NCBI GenBank assembly: GCA_946629635.1
Contig: CAMOYA010000001.1
Coordinates: 46,827-110,826 of the forward strand
DNA from: an uncultured Clostridia bacterium
Lineage (GTDB): Bacteria > Bacillota > Clostridia > Christensenellales > Aristaeellaceae
DNA length: 64,000 nt
Direction: 5' to 3'
In this document: one piece after another, positions 29,180 through 37,625 of the stretch
Layout of the letters: every line of letters begins with the position of its first letter
Position numbering within the stretch: position 1 is the first letter of the stretch
Made by a program: the position numbers and the translations under genes
Notes under the pieces: generated by a model
What the model was told of the DNA's origin: nothing
Database searches by the model: none
Seen by the model: only the letters and a program-made list of their open reading frames with translations

Positions 29180-30595
29180 ATGGGTATGGACAATCAGGTC
29201 AGGATCTGTGACTGCACGCTGCGGCAGACGAAGGAATTTCCGGAGCTGAGCTTCCGGGAGAAGCTGGAGCTGTGCAAGCTGGTGGACCGGCTGAATCCGG
29301 ACCTGATCGAAATGGATGAAATCAGAAACCGGAAGATCGACAGCCTGCTGATCAAGTCGGTTTCCTCCGCTGTCCGCAGCGCGGCCATCGCCGTTCCGGT
29401 CAGCCTGAACGCGGAAAGCGTGCAGCTGACGTGGGAGGCCCTGAAGGAGGCCGTCCGTCCCCGGCTGCAGGTGTCCGTGCCGGTCAGCTCCGTCCAGATG
29501 GAGTATCTGTACCACGTCAAGGCGCAGAAGATGATTCAGCTGATTACGGATACGATATCGCTCTGCCGGGAAAGGACGGAGGACGTGGAGTTCATCGCCC
29601 AGGATGCGACCCGGAGCGATCCCGTATTCCTGCGGGAAATCCTCTCCGCTGCGGTGAAGGCGGGCGCGAATACCGTGACCGTCTGCGACACGGCCGGCTC
29701 CATGCTGCCGGAGGAAACGGCGGATTTCATCCGCGGCCTCCGGACGGATGTGCCCGAGCTTTCCGGCGTGGTGCTGGGCTATTTCGCCTCGAACCAGCTG
29801 AGCCTGGCGGACGCCTGCGCGGTGGCCGCCGTCCGAAGCGGTGTCCGCGAGCTGAAGGCTGCCGCCTTCCGGACGGACGCGATCTCGCTCAGCGATGTCG
29901 TCCGCATCCTGAATGTGAAGGCCAGTGCCTTCGGCATCCAGTGCCGGGTCGGCACGGAGCAGATCCGCAATATCGTCTCCCGGATTCAGGCGCTGTGCAC
30001 CGAAGGAATGAGCCGCTTCCCCGCCGCCGAGAAATCCCAGACAGACAGCGGGGAGACCCTCAGTGCCCATGATTCCCGGGAAAGCATTCAGAAGGCTGTC
30101 TCCCGCCTGGGCTACGATCTGTCGGAGGAGGATATGAACCGGGTCTGGGGACGCTTCTCCGCGGTGGCGGAAAGAAAGGGTTCCGTTTCGCTCCGGGAGC
30201 TGGATGCCATCATCGCCACGGAGGCGATGCAGGTGCCCCCAGCCTATCATAACGTGCATTACGTCATCAGCGTCGGAAATGAAATCGGTGCCATGGCGCA
30301 TCTGAAAATGCAGTTTCATGACCAGGAGCTGGAAGGGATCTCCACCGGGGACGGTTCCATCGCTTCCGCCTTCAACTCCATAGAGCAGGCCACGGGAAGG
30401 CATTTCGACCTGGATGATTTCCAGATCCAGTCGATTGCCGAGGGCCGGGAAGCGATGGGCGAAACGATCGTGAAGCTGCGCTCGGAAGGCAAGCTCTATT
30501 CCGGCCGCGGCATTTCGACCGACATCGTCGGCGCCGGCATCATGGCGTATATCAACGCGCTGAATAAAATCGTCTATGAGGAGGAAGAAGCATGA
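29180..30595 (+). CDS. LeuA-like (isopropylmalate synthase family) protein with degraded catalytic motifs
   Basis: This 471-residue protein has an HMGL-like TIM barrel (about 1-280) and a C-terminal LeuA-type dimerisation/regulatory domain (about 340-465, with the SIEQATG and GRGISTDIVGA segments). The barrel seems catalytically impaired: the canonical DTTLRDG reads DCTLRQT (11-17), and the metal-binding HxHND is replaced by YFASNQ. It may be a regulatory or leucine-sensing protein, or an enzyme with changed chemistry. AAGGAGGA lies nine bases before ATG 29180. It is the first gene behind the T-box, and its stop overlaps the next start by four bases, so the two products are made together. Confidence 0.85.
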   Translation: MGMDNQVRICDCTLRQTKEFPELSFREKLELCKLVDRLNPDLIEMDEIRNRKIDSLLIKSVSSAVRSAAIAVPVSLNAESVQLTWEALKEAVRPRLQVSVPVSSVQMEYLYHVKAQKMIQLITDTISLCRERTEDVEFIAQDATRSDPVFLREILSAAVKAGANTVTVCDTAGSMLPEETADFIRGLRTDVPELSGVVLGYFASNQLSLADACAVAAVRSGVRELKAAAFRTDAISLSDVVRILNVKASAFGIQCRVGTEQIRNIVSRIQALCTEGMSRFPAAEKSQTDSGETLSAHDSRESIQKAVSRLGYDLSEEDMNRVWGRFSAVAERKGSVSLRELDAIIATEAMQVPPAYHNVHYVISVGNEIGAMAHLKMQFHDQELEGISTGDGSIASAFNSIEQATGRHFDLDDFQIQSIAEGREAMGETIVKLRSEGKLYSGRGISTDIVGAGIMAYINALNKIVYEEEEA

Positions 30596-33108
30596 AGCTT
30601 TCCTTTTCCACCCGCGGATGGCGGGATCTGCCCTGGGCGGAACAGATCCGGGATGCCGAGGAGCTGAAATTTCAGGGAATCGAAGTATACAATCTGCCCC
30701 GGATTGCTTCCCTGACCGGCCGGGGCGGCGCGTTTCATCAGTATAAGCAGAATGAAACCGCCCGGGAGCTGCGCGAAAAGGGGCTGACGATTCCTTGCCT
30801 CGATACATGCATTGATCTGGGCGATCCGGAGGAGGATCTTTCCCCGTTGCAGGAGCTGATGACGGTCGCCCATCGCATGAAGATTCCGTATGTGGCAGTC
30901 TGTGCCCTTCGGGATGATGAGGCGCTGATCCGCGCCCGGCTGGACGGTCTGCTGGATGCGGCCGCAAAGGCCGGCGTCTGCCTGCTGATCAAGACGGTCG
31001 GCATCTTTGCGGATACCGCCCGCCTTCGCAGCCTGATGGACGATTATGCCCGGGATGAGCTGGCCGCGCTGTGGGACATGCATCATCCCTACCGGGACTG
31101 CCATGAATCCCCGGATGCGACGATCCGGAATCTGGGCGGCTATGTGCGCCATGTGCACCTGCGCGATTCGGACGATGACGGCAGCTATAACCTGATCGGC
31201 GAAGGCACCATCCCGGTGCAGGAGATGATGAACGCGCTCTATTCCATCGACTACAGCGGCTTCATCTCGCTGGAATGGAAGCCGGAGTGGGTGGAGGATA
31301 TCCCGGACCGGGAAATCATTTTCAGCCATTTCCTGAACTACATGAGCCGGTTTGACAATCCGAAGGGCAAGAAGAAAACCCTCTACTTCAACCATGACGG
31401 AAGCGGAAAATACGTCTGGAAAAAGGATGAGCTGATCGACGCGACCTTCGGTCAGGTGCTGGACCGGATGGTGGAGGAGTTCCCGGACCAATACGCGTTC
31501 AAGTACACGACGCTGGACTATATCCGGACCTATGCCGAATTCCGGAATGATGTGGACCGTTTCGCCCGGGCGCTGATTTCCATGGGCGTCCGCGCCGGTA
31601 CCAAGGTGGCCATTTGGGCGACGAATGTACCGGCATGGTTTCTGACCTTCTGGGCATCCACCCGGATCGGCGCGGTGCTGGTCACTGTCAATACCGCCTA
31701 CAAGATTCACGAGGCAGACTATCTGCTGCGCCAGAGTGACACGCATACGCTCGTCATGATTGAAAGCGCGCTGGACAGCAATTACCGGCAGATCATCAAC
31801 GAGCTCTGCCCGGAGATCGCTTCCGCCAAAGCCGGCGAACCGCTGCACTGCAAGCGCCTCCCGTTCCTGCGGAACGTGATCACCGTCGGCTTCCGCCAGA
31901 GCGGATGCCTGACGCTGGAGGAAGCGATGAAGCGCGCGGATTCCGTGCCGATGGAAACGCTCAGCGACATGGCTTCCCGCGTCCGCCCGGACGATGTGTG
32001 CAACATGCAGTACACCTCCGGCACGACGGGATTCCCCAAGGGCGTCATGCTGACCCATTACAACGTGGTCAATGACGGAAAGTGCATCGGCGACCGGATG
32101 GGCCTGTCGACCGCGGACCGGATGATGATTCAGGTGCCCATGTTCCACTGCTTCGGCATGGTGCTGTCGATGACCGCGTGCATGACCCATGGCGCGACCC
32201 TGTGCCCGATGCCTTACTTTTCCGCCAAGAATTCGCTGGCGTGCATCCAACAGGAGCGGATCACCTGCTTCAACGGCGTGCCGACGATGTTCATCGCCAT
32301 GTTCAATCATGAGGATTACCGGAAGACGGATTTTTCCTATATGCGCACCGGCATCATGGCCGGGTCCGGCTGCCCGCCGGAGCTGATGAAGCGCGCCGCA
32401 CGGCCGGATGAGATGAACATGCGCGGCATCGTCAGCGTCTACGGGCAGACCGAATCCTCCCCCGGAAGCACCATGTCCGCCTGGACGGATGACCTGAATC
32501 TGCGCACGGAAACGGTCGGATACGCCTTCCCCCATGTCCAGTGCAAGGTGATTGACCCGGAGACCGGCAGGGAGCTGCCGGACGGGCAGGACGGCGAATT
32601 CTGCTCCCGCGGATATCATATCATGAAGGGATACTACAAGATGCCGGAGGCCACCAGCGCGGCCATTGACGCGGACGGATGGCTCCACTCCGGAGACCTC
32701 GCCCGCAGGAACCCGGACGGAACGTATCTGATCACCGGCAGGCTGAAGGATATGATCATCCGCGGCGGTGAGAATATCTATCCGAAGGAGATCGAAGAGT
32801 TTATCTATACGCATCCGGATGTGGCGGATGTGCAGGTGATCGGCGTGCCGGACGCCCGCTACGGCGAGGCGGTCATGGCCTGCATCGTGCGGAAGCAGGG
32901 AGCAACCGTCACCGCGGAGGAAATGACCGAATATATCCGGAGCCACATGGCCCGTCACAAGGTGCCGCAGTATATTGAGTTTGTGGAATCCTTCCCGATG
33001 AACGCTGCCGGAAAGGTGCTGAAATACAAGATGCGCGAGGAAGCGGCCGCCCGGCTCGGGCTCGTCGGCGCCGCGGGCATCGATACAGCCGGAGGCGTCA
33101 AACAGTAA
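30592..33108 (+). CDS. Fusion of xylose-isomerase-like TIM barrel and acyl-adenylate-forming synthetase (ANL family)
   Basis: This 838-residue protein joins two enzymes. Residues 1-258 form an AP-endonuclease-2/sugar-isomerase TIM barrel with LWDMHHPYRD (Asp162), VRHVHLRD and ISLEWKPEW as probable metal sites; Lys134 stands where relatives usually have a metal-binding Glu. Residues 285-820 are an ANL synthetase with YTSGTTGFPKG (474-484), the YGQTESS motif, GWLHSGDLA, and the catalytic Lys808 in AAGKVLKYKM. The ANL part should activate a carboxylic acid as an adenylate and possibly as a CoA thioester; the acid is unknown. The start overlaps the LeuA-like stop (ATGA), so both are under T-box control. 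No acyl carrier or CoA transferase gene is near. Confidence 0.9.
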   Translation: MKLSFSTRGWRDLPWAEQIRDAEELKFQGIEVYNLPRIASLTGRGGAFHQYKQNETARELREKGLTIPCLDTCIDLGDPEEDLSPLQELMTVAHRMKIPYVAVCALRDDEALIRARLDGLLDAAAKAGVCLLIKTVGIFADTARLRSLMDDYARDELAALWDMHHPYRDCHESPDATIRNLGGYVRHVHLRDSDDDGSYNLIGEGTIPVQEMMNALYSIDYSGFISLEWKPEWVEDIPDREIIFSHFLNYMSRFDNPKGKKKTLYFNHDGSGKYVWKKDELIDATFGQVLDRMVEEFPDQYAFKYTTLDYIRTYAEFRNDVDRFARALISMGVRAGTKVAIWATNVPAWFLTFWASTRIGAVLVTVNTAYKIHEADYLLRQSDTHTLVMIESALDSNYRQIINELCPEIASAKAGEPLHCKRLPFLRNVITVGFRQSGCLTLEEAMKRADSVPMETLSDMASRVRPDDVCNMQYTSGTTGFPKGVMLTHYNVVNDGKCIGDRMGLSTADRMMIQVPMFHCFGMVLSMTACMTHGATLCPMPYFSAKNSLACIQQERITCFNGVPTMFIAMFNHEDYRKTDFSYMRTGIMAGSGCPPELMKRAARPDEMNMRGIVSVYGQTESSPGSTMSAWTDDLNLRTETVGYAFPHVQCKVIDPETGRELPDGQDGEFCSRGYHIMKGYYKMPEATSAAIDADGWLHSGDLARRNPDGTYLITGRLKDMIIRGGENIYPKEIEEFIYTHPDVADVQVIGVPDARYGEAVMACIVRKQGATVTAEEMTEYIRSHMARHKVPQYIEFVESFPMNAAGKVLKYKMREEAAARLGLVGAAGIDTAGGVKQ

Positions 33109-33140
33109 AATAAAGAAACCGGCTCTGATCAGAACCGGTT
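33108..33140 (-). terminator. Terminator of mreB, between convergent genes
   Basis: AACCGG and CCGGTT flank an inner palindrome TCTGATCAGA, giving one long stem with a minimal loop (33117-33140). Read on the minus strand it is followed by TCTTTATTTT. It includes the last mreB codons and lies 8 bases past the stop of the convergent TIM/ANL gene. Confidence 0.75.
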
Positions 33141-34136
33141 CAGCAGGTGCCGGAGTGCCGGCTGCTCGGTCAGCACCCGGCCACACCCGTTGACCACGCA
33201 GTCCCGTGCATCCGGAGCAACCCGGCACGGGACTTTAATGACGTCGCCGATGGCCTCGGCCAGGCCGTACAGCGCGGCGGCGCCGCCTGTCAGCGTGATC
33301 CCCGATTCAAAGATGTCCGCCGCGAGCTGCGGCGGCGTTTTTTCGATCACCGCCTGAATGCCCTCGATCAGGTCGTTGACATTGTCCACCAGTGCCTCAT
33401 AGATTTCATCGGAATGGACCGACATCGTCTTGGGAAGCCCGGAGACCAGGTTGCGGCCCGTGATATCCATGACCACCTGCGGGTCCCTTCTCACGGCGCC
33501 GCCCAGCGTGATCTTGATCTGCTCCGCCGTTCTTTCGCCGACGAGCAGGTTGTATTTCTTGCGCAGATACCGGATGATCGCATCGTCAAAATGATCGCCT
33601 CCCACGCGGAGGGAGCTGATCACGGAGACGGCTCCGTTGCACAGCACGGCCACATCCGTGCCGCCGGCCGACATGTCCGCCACCATGCAGCCGTAGGGCC
33701 CCAGAAAGTTCAGCTGCGCGCCGAGGGCGGCGGCAACCGGGCGCTCAAGGATCTGCGTTCTGCGGATCCCGGCGTCAAACATCGAGGTGATCAGCGCGCG
33801 GATCTCCATTTCCTTGATCCCGCTCGGAACGGACATGATCGCCCGGGGACGGAAAAAGAGATGCTTGCCGGTGATGCTGACGATATACTGCCGCAGCATC
33901 GCGCTGGTCAGCTCAAAATCCAGCATTTCGCCCTGGGCCACCGGGCGCACGATGCTGATATTGGATGGCGCGCGGCCGATCATCCGGTAGGCATCCGTGC
34001 CGAAGGCGATGATGTTCCGGCTTTCCTGCTCCACGGCGACGACCGCCGGCTCGCGGAAAATGACGCCGCGCCCCTTCATGAATATGACGACATTGGACGT
34101 CCCCAGATCGATTCCCAGATCCCCTGCCTGTGCCAT
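33129..34136 (-). CDS. mreB: Rod shape-determining actin homologue MreB
   Basis: This 335-residue actin-like ATPase organises the elongation machinery for the side wall. The phosphate-1 loop GIDLGTSNVVI (8-18), the connecting AIMSVPSGIKEMEIRA block, VADMSAGGTDVAV and the adenosine motif GITLTGGAAALYGL match the MreB/Mbl group. The start is ATG 34136 with AGGGG about 12 bases upstream; longer in-frame starts were rejected. No mreC or mreD lies beside it, so it is a single-gene unit as far as the window shows. MreB versus Mbl cannot be separated with certainty. Confidence 0.93.
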   Translation of the reverse strand: MAQAGDLGIDLGTSNVVIFMKGRGVIFREPAVVAVEQESRNIIAFGTDAYRMIGRAPSNISIVRPVAQGEMLDFELTSAMLRQYIVSITGKHLFFRPRAIMSVPSGIKEMEIRALITSMFDAGIRRTQILERPVAAALGAQLNFLGPYGCMVADMSAGGTDVAVLCNGAVSVISSLRVGGDHFDDAIIRYLRKKYNLLVGERTAEQIKITLGGAVRRDPQVVMDITGRNLVSGLPKTMSVHSDEIYEALVDNVNDLIEGIQAVIEKTPPQLAADIFESGITLTGGAAALYGLAEAIGDVIKVPCRVAPDARDCVVNGCGRVLTEQPALRHLLNRF

Positions 34137-34193
34137 AAACGATCCACACCCCTTGCCATTCTTCCGCGAGGCTCTCCGCGCGGAACGAATAAG

Positions 34194-34222
34194 ATGATAC
34201 CATGCGCCGGGCAAAAAAACAA
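34194..34222 (-). promoter_or_regulatory. Probable mreB promoter
   Basis: On the minus strand TTGTTT (34217-34222) and TATCAT (34194-34199) lie 17 bases apart, about 58 bases before the mreB ATG. Confidence 0.55.
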
Positions 34223-34255
34223 CAACGGAAACCGATGACAGATGCAGCGCGCGGC

Positions 34256-34284
34256 TTGACAATCTGCGCCAATTCCCGGATAAT
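34256..34284 (+). promoter_or_regulatory. Promoter of the DUF512-der-plsY-lepA unit
   Basis: TTGACA (34256-34261) and GATAAT (34279-34284) are 17 bases apart. The leader to the TTG start at 34321 is about 30 bases. Confidence 0.8.
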
Positions 34285-34305
34285 AAAAATGGATATTTAT
34301 GGGTC

Positions 34306-34317
34306 AGGAGGTGATCC
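34306..34317 (+). promoter_or_regulatory. Full-length Shine-Dalgarno site of the DUF512 gene
   Basis: AGGAGGTGATCC is a 12-base perfect complement of the usual 16S rRNA 3' end. It lies three bases before TTG 34321, which decides that start and suggests strong ribosome recruitment despite the weak start codon. Confidence 0.8.
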
Positions 34318-34320
34318 CGG

Positions 34321-35637
34321 TTGGGCATCCGGATTCTGACGGTTACGCCCGCCTCCCCGGCGGACAGGGCCGGGATTGCACCGGGTCTTTTTCTCGAATG
34401 GATCAACGGGGAAAGGATCGTGGATGAGATCGACTATCAGGCGCTGACGGCCCTTCGCTCCCTGGAGGTCGGCGTAAAGGATGAGGGCGGAGCGGAAAGA
34501 AGCTACCTGATTCACAAGAAGGAATGGGAACCCCTGGGCCTGTGTCTGGACGAGACGCAGTCCATGAAGCCGCGGCACTGCCGGAATCATTGCCTCTTCT
34601 GCTTCATTGACCAGATGCCCCGGGGCATGCGGGAAACGCTTTACGTCAAGGACGATGACTGGCGGCTGAGCCTGATGATGGGCAACTACGTCACGCTGAC
34701 CAATGTGGACGATGCGGAGTTTGACCGCATGCTTCGCCGCCGCGCCTCCCCGCTGTACATCTCCGTCCATGCTACCGATCCGGACGTGCGCGTTCGGCTT
34801 TTGCGGAATCCGAACGCGGGAAACATCATGGAAAGGCTCACGCGCCTGAAGGACAGCGGGATCGAGTTTCACGGCCAGATTGTGCTGTGCCCCGGCGTGA
34901 ATGACGGGAAGGTGCTGGAGCGGACCGTGGAGGATTTTGCCTCGCTGTTCCCCGCCTCCCGCTCCCTGGCCGTGGTGCCCATCGGGATGACCCGATTCAG
35001 GGAGGGCCTCTGCCCGATGCAGCCGGTTACGCCGGAGCTGGCGTCCCGGGTGATTGACACCCTGGAAGCGTATCAGCGCCGGTTCCTGAAGACGTTGGGA
35101 ACGCGTTTCGTCTTCCCCTCCGACGAGTTTTACTGCCTGGCCGGTCGGGAGCTGCCCGCGGATGCGGAATACGAGGATTATGAACAGATCGAGAACGGCG
35201 TGGGCATGCTGCGCCGTCTGGAGCAGGAATGCGAAGACGCATCGGAGGATGAACCCGCTCCGCGTCCGCAGCGGGAAACGCGGCTGATCATTCCCACCGG
35301 CGTTTCCGCCCGGGATTTTATCGAGAAGCTGGCGCTCCGCTATGCGCCATCTGGGACACATGTGGAGGTCATCGCCGTTCCCAACCGCTTTTTCGGCGAA
35401 AGCATTACGGTCACGGGGCTCATCGTCGGCCGGGACCTGTGCGACGCGCTGAAGGGGCATGATTTCGACCGGGTGCTGATCTCGGAGACCATGCTGCGGG
35501 AGAATACGGACAGCTTTCTGGACGATATGACGCTGGAGGAAGTGCGCCGGGAGATCGGCAGGCCGGTCACCGTTGTGGGCAATACCGGGGACGCGCTGAT
35601 CCGCGCGCTTCGTGAATCGGAGGATATGGAAGAATGA
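34321..35637 (+). CDS. DUF512 family protein (PDZ plus radical-SAM-like)
   Basis: This 438-residue protein has an N-terminal PDZ-like domain (about 1-70) and a CxxxCxxC iron-sulfur motif (Cys87, Cys91, Cys94, in CRNHCLFCF) leading into a radical-SAM-like barrel and a C-terminal DUF512 domain (PSDEFYCLAG, then IPTGVSA). The family is common in Clostridia, almost always beside der and plsY, and its reaction is unknown. It starts at TTG 34321 behind an exceptional ribosome site. Its stop overlaps the der start by four bases, so a role in ribosome assembly or RNA modification is plausible but unproven. Confidence 0.9.
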   Translation: MGIRILTVTPASPADRAGIAPGLFLEWINGERIVDEIDYQALTALRSLEVGVKDEGGAERSYLIHKKEWEPLGLCLDETQSMKPRHCRNHCLFCFIDQMPRGMRETLYVKDDDWRLSLMMGNYVTLTNVDDAEFDRMLRRRASPLYISVHATDPDVRVRLLRNPNAGNIMERLTRLKDSGIEFHGQIVLCPGVNDGKVLERTVEDFASLFPASRSLAVVPIGMTRFREGLCPMQPVTPELASRVIDTLEAYQRRFLKTLGTRFVFPSDEFYCLAGRELPADAEYEDYEQIENGVGMLRRLEQECEDASEDEPAPRPQRETRLIIPTGVSARDFIEKLALRYAPSGTHVEVIAVPNRFFGESITVTGLIVGRDLCDALKGHDFDRVLISETMLRENTDSFLDDMTLEEVRREIGRPVTVVGNTGDALIRALRESEDMEE

Positions 35638-36968
35638 CAAAACCGCTTGTGGCGATCATTGGCCGGCCGAATGTCGGCAAGTCCACTTTTTTCAACAAGG
35701 TATCCGGGAAACGGATCAGCATTGTCGAGGACGTTCCCGGCGTCACGCGGGACCGGGTGCATACGGATGTCGAGTGGCTGGGCCGCGTGTTCACGCTGAT
35801 TGATACCGGCGGCATCGATCCCCGGAGCGAGGATGAGCTGCTTTCCCAGATGCGCGCGCAGGCGGAGGTCGCCATGGACCTGGCGGACGTGATCTGCTTC
35901 TTTACCGACGCGCGGGACGGGCTGACCGATGACGACCGGGACGTGGCCAACATGCTCCGGCGGACGCATAAGCCGGTGCTTCTCGTCGTGAACAAGATCG
36001 ACTATATGGGACTGAACGATCAGCTGTATGAGTTCTATGAGCTGGGCCTCGGGGATCCGATCGGCATCAGCAGCGTGAACATGCTGGGCTTCGGCGACCT
36101 GCTGGATCAGATCATTTCCTTCTTCCCGGATCTGCCCGCGGAGGCGGAGGAGGAAACGCCGCCGATTCAGCTGGCGATCGTTGGGCGTCCGAACGTTGGC
36201 AAGAGCTCGCTGACGAACCGGCTCCTGGGCCAGAACCGGACCATGGTGTCCGATATTCCCGGGACGACGCGGGACGCGATTGACACCCTCTATACCGATG
36301 AGGACGGAACGGTGTATAACATCATCGACACAGCGGGCATCCGCCGCAAGCGCGCCGTCGAGGAGGAAACGCTGGAACGGTACAGCGTGCTCCGCTCCAT
36401 CGCCGCGATCCGCCGGTGCGATGTGGCGCTGCTGCTGATCAACGCCGAGGACGGGGTCACCGAGCAGGATACGAAGATCGCGGGCCTGATCCGGGACGAG
36501 GGCAGGGCGGTCATCGTCATCGTGAACAAATGGGATCTGCTGGACAAGGAGACCGGAACCTTCGAAAAATATAAAATGGAAGTGCTCGAAGCGCTCAAGT
36601 TCATGGACTATGCGCCGGTGCTCTTCATTTCCGCCAAATCCGGCCAGCGGGTGCATACGGTGCTCGGCCAGGTCCGCCAGGTGTATGAGATGGCCCGGAA
36701 GCGGGTCACCACCGGTGTGCTCAACGATGTGCTGAACGACGCGACGGGCCAGCTGCAGCCGCCGCTGGTCGGAACGCGCCGCCTGAAGATTTATTACGCG
36801 ACTCAGGGCGGCATCCAGCCGCCGACCTTTATCCTCTTCGTCAATGACGAAAAGCTGATGCAGTTTTCCTATGAGCGGTATCTGGAAAACTATCTGCGGA
36901 AGACCTTCGATTTCACAGGCACGCCGATCCGGCTGATCCTGCGGGAGAAAAATAAGGAGGAAAAATAA
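35634..36968 (+). CDS. der: GTPase Der (EngA)
   Basis: This 444-residue GTPase has two tandem G domains, with P-loops GRPNVGKS at 10-17 and 184-191, followed by a KH-like C-terminal domain. G4 motifs NKID and NKWD are visible. Der is essential for maturation of the 50S subunit. Its ATG overlaps the DUF512 stop (ATGA), and plsY begins three bases after its stop. The der-plsY order is common in Firmicutes. Confidence 0.97.
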   Translation: MTKPLVAIIGRPNVGKSTFFNKVSGKRISIVEDVPGVTRDRVHTDVEWLGRVFTLIDTGGIDPRSEDELLSQMRAQAEVAMDLADVICFFTDARDGLTDDDRDVANMLRRTHKPVLLVVNKIDYMGLNDQLYEFYELGLGDPIGISSVNMLGFGDLLDQIISFFPDLPAEAEEETPPIQLAIVGRPNVGKSSLTNRLLGQNRTMVSDIPGTTRDAIDTLYTDEDGTVYNIIDTAGIRRKRAVEEETLERYSVLRSIAAIRRCDVALLLINAEDGVTEQDTKIAGLIRDEGRAVIVIVNKWDLLDKETGTFEKYKMEVLEALKFMDYAPVLFISAKSGQRVHTVLGQVRQVYEMARKRVTTGVLNDVLNDATGQLQPPLVGTRRLKIYYATQGGIQPPTFILFVNDEKLMQFSYERYLENYLRKTFDFTGTPIRLILREKNKEEK

Positions 36969-36971
36969 GCC

Positions 36972-37610
36972 ATGTTCTTTCCGTCCGTCTATTCGGAAAA
37001 ACCGCTGCTGATCATTCTGTCCTGTATCATTGCCTATCTGATCGGTTCCGTATCCACCGGCATCCTGATCTCCCGGTTCTATCACGGGCCGGACCTGCAC
37101 ACCGTCGGCAGCGGCAGCACCGGCGCGACCAACGTGCAGCGCTCCATGGGCTGGAAATACGGCCTGATGACCTTCTTCGGAGATGTGGCGAAGGGTATCC
37201 TGGCCTGCCTGATCGCGGAGCTGATGACCGGGGATCATCTTTCCTGCCTCGTGGCCGGGCTCTTCGCCGTGCTGGGCCATAACTGGCCCTGCTTCTTCGG
37301 CTTCAAAGGCGGCAAGGGGGTGGCGACCACCGGCGCGGTCATGCTGTACTGCTTCCCCGTTCCGGCGCTGATCTGCATCGCGCTGGCCGTGGCGCTGATC
37401 GCGCTGATCCGCTATGTGTCCGTGGGCAGCATGTTCTTCATGTGTGCCAGTGCCCTTCTGATCTCCCTCACCTATCACGGGCCCAACGCGCTCTTTGTCA
37501 TCCTCTGGACGATCGTGATGGCGCTTTTGTGCATCATCCGGCATCATGCGAACATTCGCCGGCTGATCAGCGGAACGGAAAACAGGCTCGGCTCGAAACC
37601 GAAGCAATAA
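36972..37610 (+). CDS. plsY: Glycerol-3-phosphate acyltransferase PlsY
   Basis: This 212-residue integral membrane enzyme transfers an acyl group from acyl-phosphate to glycerol-3-phosphate, the first step of phospholipid synthesis. About five or six hydrophobic segments are visible. The three conserved motifs are VGSGSTGATNV, the GHNWPCFFGFKGGKGVATT block, and the RHHANIRRL end. The first motif reads GSGSTGATN where many relatives have GSGNxGATN. It lies three bases after der; lepA begins 15 bases later. Confidence 0.95.
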   Translation: MFFPSVYSEKPLLIILSCIIAYLIGSVSTGILISRFYHGPDLHTVGSGSTGATNVQRSMGWKYGLMTFFGDVAKGILACLIAELMTGDHLSCLVAGLFAVLGHNWPCFFGFKGGKGVATTGAVMLYCFPVPALICIALAVALIALIRYVSVGSMFFMCASALLISLTYHGPNALFVILWTIVMALLCIIRHHANIRRLISGTENRLGSKPKQ

Positions 37611-37625
37611 GGCGGTGATATTTTC

